From: a virus
IMG/VR virus record: IMGVR_UViG_3300048813_000140
Coordinates: 114,702 to 175,837 of that record
DNA: 61,136 bases
Reading direction: 5' to 3' (one strand)
Under the pieces are notes generated by a model that searched no databases, was not told the origin of the DNA, and worked only from the letters and a program-made list of their open reading frames with translations. Positions 58,229-61,136 of this stretch are shown one piece after another (position 1 is the stretch's first letter; every line of letters starts with the position of its first letter). Made by a program: the position numbers and the translations under genes.

Positions 58229-60610
58229 TTAATTATTCAACGTCGCATTCCACTGCAATACATAGTTTGCAGAGTCTGTTGGGGCGTTCCACCCCACGGT
58301 GAATCCAGTAGTTGATATAGCAGTTACGGTTACTGAGTAAAACTCTGGAGTCGTATCTACAGTGTTTGATATCGTGCAGGTAACAGCGTAATTTGTACTT
58401 GCCAATGCAGAACTAAAAGTGACGGCCTGAGTAACACTATCGGTGCTTAAGGCAGTTGATCCCGCCCTATATCCAGCGGCAGTTTGGACCGTAGTCCAAG
58501 TCATAGCCGTAGCTCCGCCAGCCTGTGATGTTAAAACTTGACCAGCCGTACCAGCCGTAGTAGGTAAATTGAAATTGTAAGTTCCTGCTGCGGCCTGCGG
58601 AGAAATGGTGATTGCGCCAGAGCTAGTTCCGTTTTGAACTATATTGCCCGTAAATACGTTGGAAGTAACGCTAGAATTACCAAATACCATTTGGTTATCT
58701 GCGGAAGTCGTTGCTCCACTTCCAATTGCTGTTCTGTTTATACTAACGGTATCGGCAGTTCCAGCCTGGAAACCTAAAAAGGTATTATCGTGGCCAGAAG
58801 TTAAGGCCTTACCAGTTTGATGGCCTATCAATGTATTATTTGTGCCAGTCATTACGCCAGTTCCGGCAGCTTGAAATCCAACGATTGTTGCTGTTGTAGC
58901 AGTAGCAGTCATCGACTGGCCTGCCTGATAGCCAACTGCTACGATGCCAGCGGTATTTGATGAACCTGAGCTAACCGCCAAAGAACCAATTATAACATTT
59001 TGAGCGCCAGTGGTTAAATTACCTCCTGTGCTATAGCCTAATAATGTATTGTCTGCACCAGAACTGATAGAACCGCCAGAGTTGTAACCAATACATGTAT
59101 TGTCAATGCCCGTCATTGCGACGCCACTACCGCCCGCTAAAGATCCAACAATTGTTGAGAAATTTGCGCTTGTAGACTTTAATCCTGCTTGATATCCTAT
59201 AAAAACGTTATCATGGCCTGCAAGTAATACACTTGCGGCTTGATATCCAACTGCCGTATTGTTTGCGCCGGTCATTGCGGCATTGCCGAAAGCTCCCGAT
59301 CCAACACCGGTAGCGAATGCTGCGGTGGTTATTTTAAGTCCAGCTTGGAAACCTATTAACGTACAATCAGTACCACTTAATGAGGTAGCATTTACTCCAG
59401 CAGCAGAAGCTCCAACGACTGTTGCATTTGCTGCCGCTGCTACGTTTTGACCAGCATTGAAACCAACGAAGACCGAATTTGAGCCAGTATACGTTGAATT
59501 TATTAACGTGCCAGAACCTATGGCTACTGTTTGATTTCCAGTAGTAGCCGATTGTCCAGATTGGAATCCAATTAAAACGTTATTGTTAGCAGTCGTTCCT
59601 GATTTACCTGCCTGAGCACCAACATACGTATTATTGATACCCGTAATAATGCCCACTCCGCCAGCCTGAGATCCAACAAACGTGCTAAAATTAGTAGTCG
59701 TTGCGGCTGATCCAGCTTCAAATCCTACAAACGTATTGTCGGTACCAGAAGTTACAGCAAATCCAGCTTCATACCCAAAAAAGCTATTGTCGGTGCCAGA
59801 TACGCCCGTACCGCCGCCACCTGCGCCAGCGCCTACGGCTGTCAAGAAAGTTACAGCAGTAGAGTTTAGACCAGCCTGAAAACCAATCAACGTGACATCG
59901 TGGCCTGAAGTTAAACTAAATCCAGACTTATAACCAACCAAAGTATTATCAACACCGGTCATTATTCCACTGCCGTTAGCTAGTGATCCAATTACCGTCG
60001 CAAATGTTGGAGTCGTAGCGTTCAGTCCAGCTTCGTATCCTATCAACGTGACATCGTAGCCCGAAGTTAAACTAAATCCAGACTTATAACCAACCAAAGT
60101 GTTATCGGCGCCTGTCATTATTCCACTGCCGTTAGCTAGTGATCCAATTACCGTCGCAAATGTTGGAGTCGTAGCGTTCAGTCCAGCCTGGAAACCTAAA
60201 AAGGTGTTATCGGTAGCGCCAGTAGTAAGGGCAGTTCCTGCACTTACGCCTATGACCGTATTGTCGGCACCCGTAAAACTTAAGGTAGTATTTGTACCAC
60301 CGTAAACGGAGGTATTTGAAGAAAGATATGTGAAACCGTTTGAGCCGCTTACGGCCTGCCATGTCGGGACAGCGCTTGAACTAACATAAGTAAGAACGTA
60401 GCCAGCTACCGCGCCAGAGGTAGACACGCTTTGTAGTGTACCCGTAGAGGTGGTTCCACCAAGTATGGGCATATAAGCAGTAAAAGAGCCTACTCCGGTA
60501 CCGCCATTTGGTACCGGTAAAATGCCTGTAACAGCGGTCCCTGAAGCTAAGTTCAAAGCGCCTGTTCTAGCTACACCATTTATCAGACTTAAACTATTGC
60601 TATTAGACAC
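58229..60610 (-). CDS. Long tail fibre with YadA-like head repeats
   Basis: A 793-residue protein. Residues ~110-650 are many copies of a ~14-26-residue unit built on NTxxGxxAG (NTFLGFQAG, NTLVGYKSG, NVFIGYQAG), the left-handed beta-roll motif of trimeric autotransporter heads, used in many phage fibres. The C-terminus has TAGQVLTSQAGGA and a ~100-residue lectin-like tip (VTFSSALASTNYAV ... YVLQWNA). GTG start at 60608-60610 with AAGGTA upstream. Confidence 0.75.
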   Translation of the reverse strand: MSNSNSLSLINGVARTGALNLASGTAVTGILPVPNGGTGVGSFTAYMPILGGTTSTGTLQSVSTSGAVAGYVLTYVSSSAVPTWQAVSGSNGFTYLSSNTSVYGGTNTTLSFTGADNTVIGVSAGTALTTGATDNTFLGFQAGLNATTPTFATVIGSLANGSGIMTGADNTLVGYKSGFSLTSGYDVTLIGYEAGLNATTPTFATVIGSLANGSGIMTGVDNTLVGYKSGFSLTSGHDVTLIGFQAGLNSTAVTFLTAVGAGAGGGGTGVSGTDNSFFGYEAGFAVTSGTDNTFVGFEAGSAATTTNFSTFVGSQAGGVGIITGINNTYVGAQAGKSGTTANNNVLIGFQSGQSATTGNQTVAIGSGTLINSTYTGSNSVFVGFNAGQNVAAAANATVVGASAAGVNATSLSGTDCTLIGFQAGLKITTAAFATGVGSGAFGNAAMTGANNTAVGYQAASVLLAGHDNVFIGYQAGLKSTSANFSTIVGSLAGGSGVAMTGIDNTCIGYNSGGSISSGADNTLLGYSTGGNLTTGAQNVIIGSLAVSSGSSNTAGIVAVGYQAGQSMTATATTATIVGFQAAGTGVMTGTNNTLIGHQTGKALTSGHDNTFLGFQAGTADTVSINRTAIGSGATTSADNQMVFGNSSVTSNVFTGNIVQNGTSSGAITISPQAAAGTYNFNLPTTAGTAGQVLTSQAGGATAMTWTTVQTAAGYRAGSTALSTDSVTQAVTFSSALASTNYAVTCTISNTVDTTPEFYSVTVTAISTTGFTVGWNAPTDSANYVLQWNATLNN
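59885..60196 (-). repeat. 156-bp tandem direct repeat in the fibre gene
   Basis: Two adjacent 156-bp units (59885-60040 and 60041-60196) are nearly identical at DNA level, with a few substitutions. Each codes for 52 residues, so the frame is kept. Recent duplication or ongoing length variation of the fibre shaft is likely. Confidence 0.75.
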
Positions 60611-60645
60611 AATTCTTACCTTACATCAGTTTTTAGAGCTACTAT

Positions 60646-60654
60646 CTTATATCA
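60646..60654 (-). promoter_or_regulatory. Promoter of the YadA-like fibre gene
   Basis: Minus-strand TGATATAAG at 60654-60646, leaving a ~30-base leader with AAGGTA before the GTG at 60610. Confidence 0.5.
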
Positions 60655-60673
60655 TACTTACAACAAAATTATC

Positions 60674-61136
60674 TTAAGAAACGCCCATCATTGAGATTTG
60701 TATATAGAGAATGGTTGAAGTTTGTGCTTCTCCCAGTTTCATATTTGCATCACCGCTAGAAGGACTAAATGAGCTATAAGGCACAATAGCGCCTGCGCTA
60801 CCCAAGTAAACTGGTCTACCCTGATCAGATGAACCAAATGCCATATCGGACGTACCCAAAGTAAATGAACCCTGAGTTGTGATGGTTATGCTTGTGCCGG
60901 TAGAAGTGGAGCTTGTATTGTTGTACAATCCAACCGCCCAGAACAAATCAAATGATGCGGTGTTCCAATCGGCCAAATAAAGTTTTCCAGCAGTTTCACT
61001 GTTTGAAGGCATACCCCAACGCAGTGCATAAGTAGTGTTTGCCGCAAGAGTTGCTGCACCACCATAAATTGCGGTCAATTGTAGAGTGGGAGCTACTAAG
61101 TTTCCAGTTAAAGTTATATTGGTTGCAAGTGCTGTT
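60674..61136 (-). CDS. Tail fibre C-terminal part (runs off the window)
   Basis: The frame is open from the right edge of the window to the stop at 60674, so only the last ~153 residues are visible. They are beta-rich with YALRWGMPSN, GRPVYLGSAGAIVPY and a final GDANMKLGEAQTSTILYIQI, an ending common in phage fibre and spike tip domains. The upstream part must lie beyond the window. Confidence 0.6.
   Translation of the reverse strand, partial: TALATNITLTGNLVAPTLQLTAIYGGAATLAANTTYALRWGMPSNSETAGKLYLADWNTASFDLFWAVGLYNNTSSTSTGTSITITTQGSFTLGTSDMAFGSSDQGRPVYLGSAGAIVPYSSFSPSSGDANMKLGEAQTSTILYIQISMMGVS

Overview
The window is part of the genome of a tailed double-stranded DNA phage. It holds a portal, a MuF-like head protein, a large terminase, several tail-fibre genes and a nearly complete replication and recombination set, packed with 4-base start/stop overlaps (ATGA, TAATG, GTGA). 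I see no major capsid protein, prohead protease, tape measure or sheath. The genome is therefore probably well above 61 kb and only part of it is shown. Two or three genes carry lipoprotein signals, so the host is a bacterium with the lipoprotein export pathway. I cannot name the host.

Layout. 1-1660 (+): small unknown genes, a macro-domain-like fragment and a structured intergenic RNA candidate. 1657-2184 (-): a DUF5675 protein. 2231-4540 (+): small genes and an ATP-dependent DNA ligase. 4534-4677: an 11-bp inverted repeat joins the ends of two convergent genes. 4671-14730 (-): packaging and head block (DUF6527, MuF, portal, a virion protein, large terminase, a GroEL-type chaperonin), broken by two HNH endonuclease genes. 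14731-15157: divergent control region with a structured stretch. 15158-51090 (+): one long replication, recombination and accessory block. It holds a UvsW-like helicase, a sigma-like protein, a GroES-like candidate, gp47/gp46 nucleases, endonuclease VII, a small-terminase candidate, a RuvC-like resolvase, RNase HI, a DEDDh exonuclease, split DNA polymerase III alpha, a gp32-like ssDNA-binding protein, a UvsX-like recombinase, a DnaB-like helicase and an AEP-type primase. It also holds two lipoprotein proteases, a CYTH enzyme, an HExxH peptidase and a PLP aminotransferase. 51065-61136 (-): tail fibres and adhesins with glycine-rich and YadA-like repeats.

The most striking system is a fractured DNA polymerase III alpha gene. 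The first gene (32932-35790) encodes the polymerase N-part followed by an intein N-half that starts at Cys854 and then stops. A free-standing Vsr-like (EDxHD) homing endonuclease gene follows. A third gene (36762-37898) starts with an intein C-half ending in His-Asn and continues with the rest of the polymerase at Cys-Ser-His-Ser-Thr-Ala-Tyr. Protein trans-splicing would restore an alpha subunit of about 1186 residues. The junction lies three residues from the site used by the cyanobacterial split DnaE intein.

Expression signals are unusually readable. Many promoters contain TGATATAA at the -10, and several place the predicted transcription start on or within about two bases of the start codon, so leaderless mRNAs are likely for the UvsW-like, sigma-like, subtilase and one HNH gene. 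Four intergenic regions look like structured RNAs. Two of them have 11-bp perfect long-range stems.
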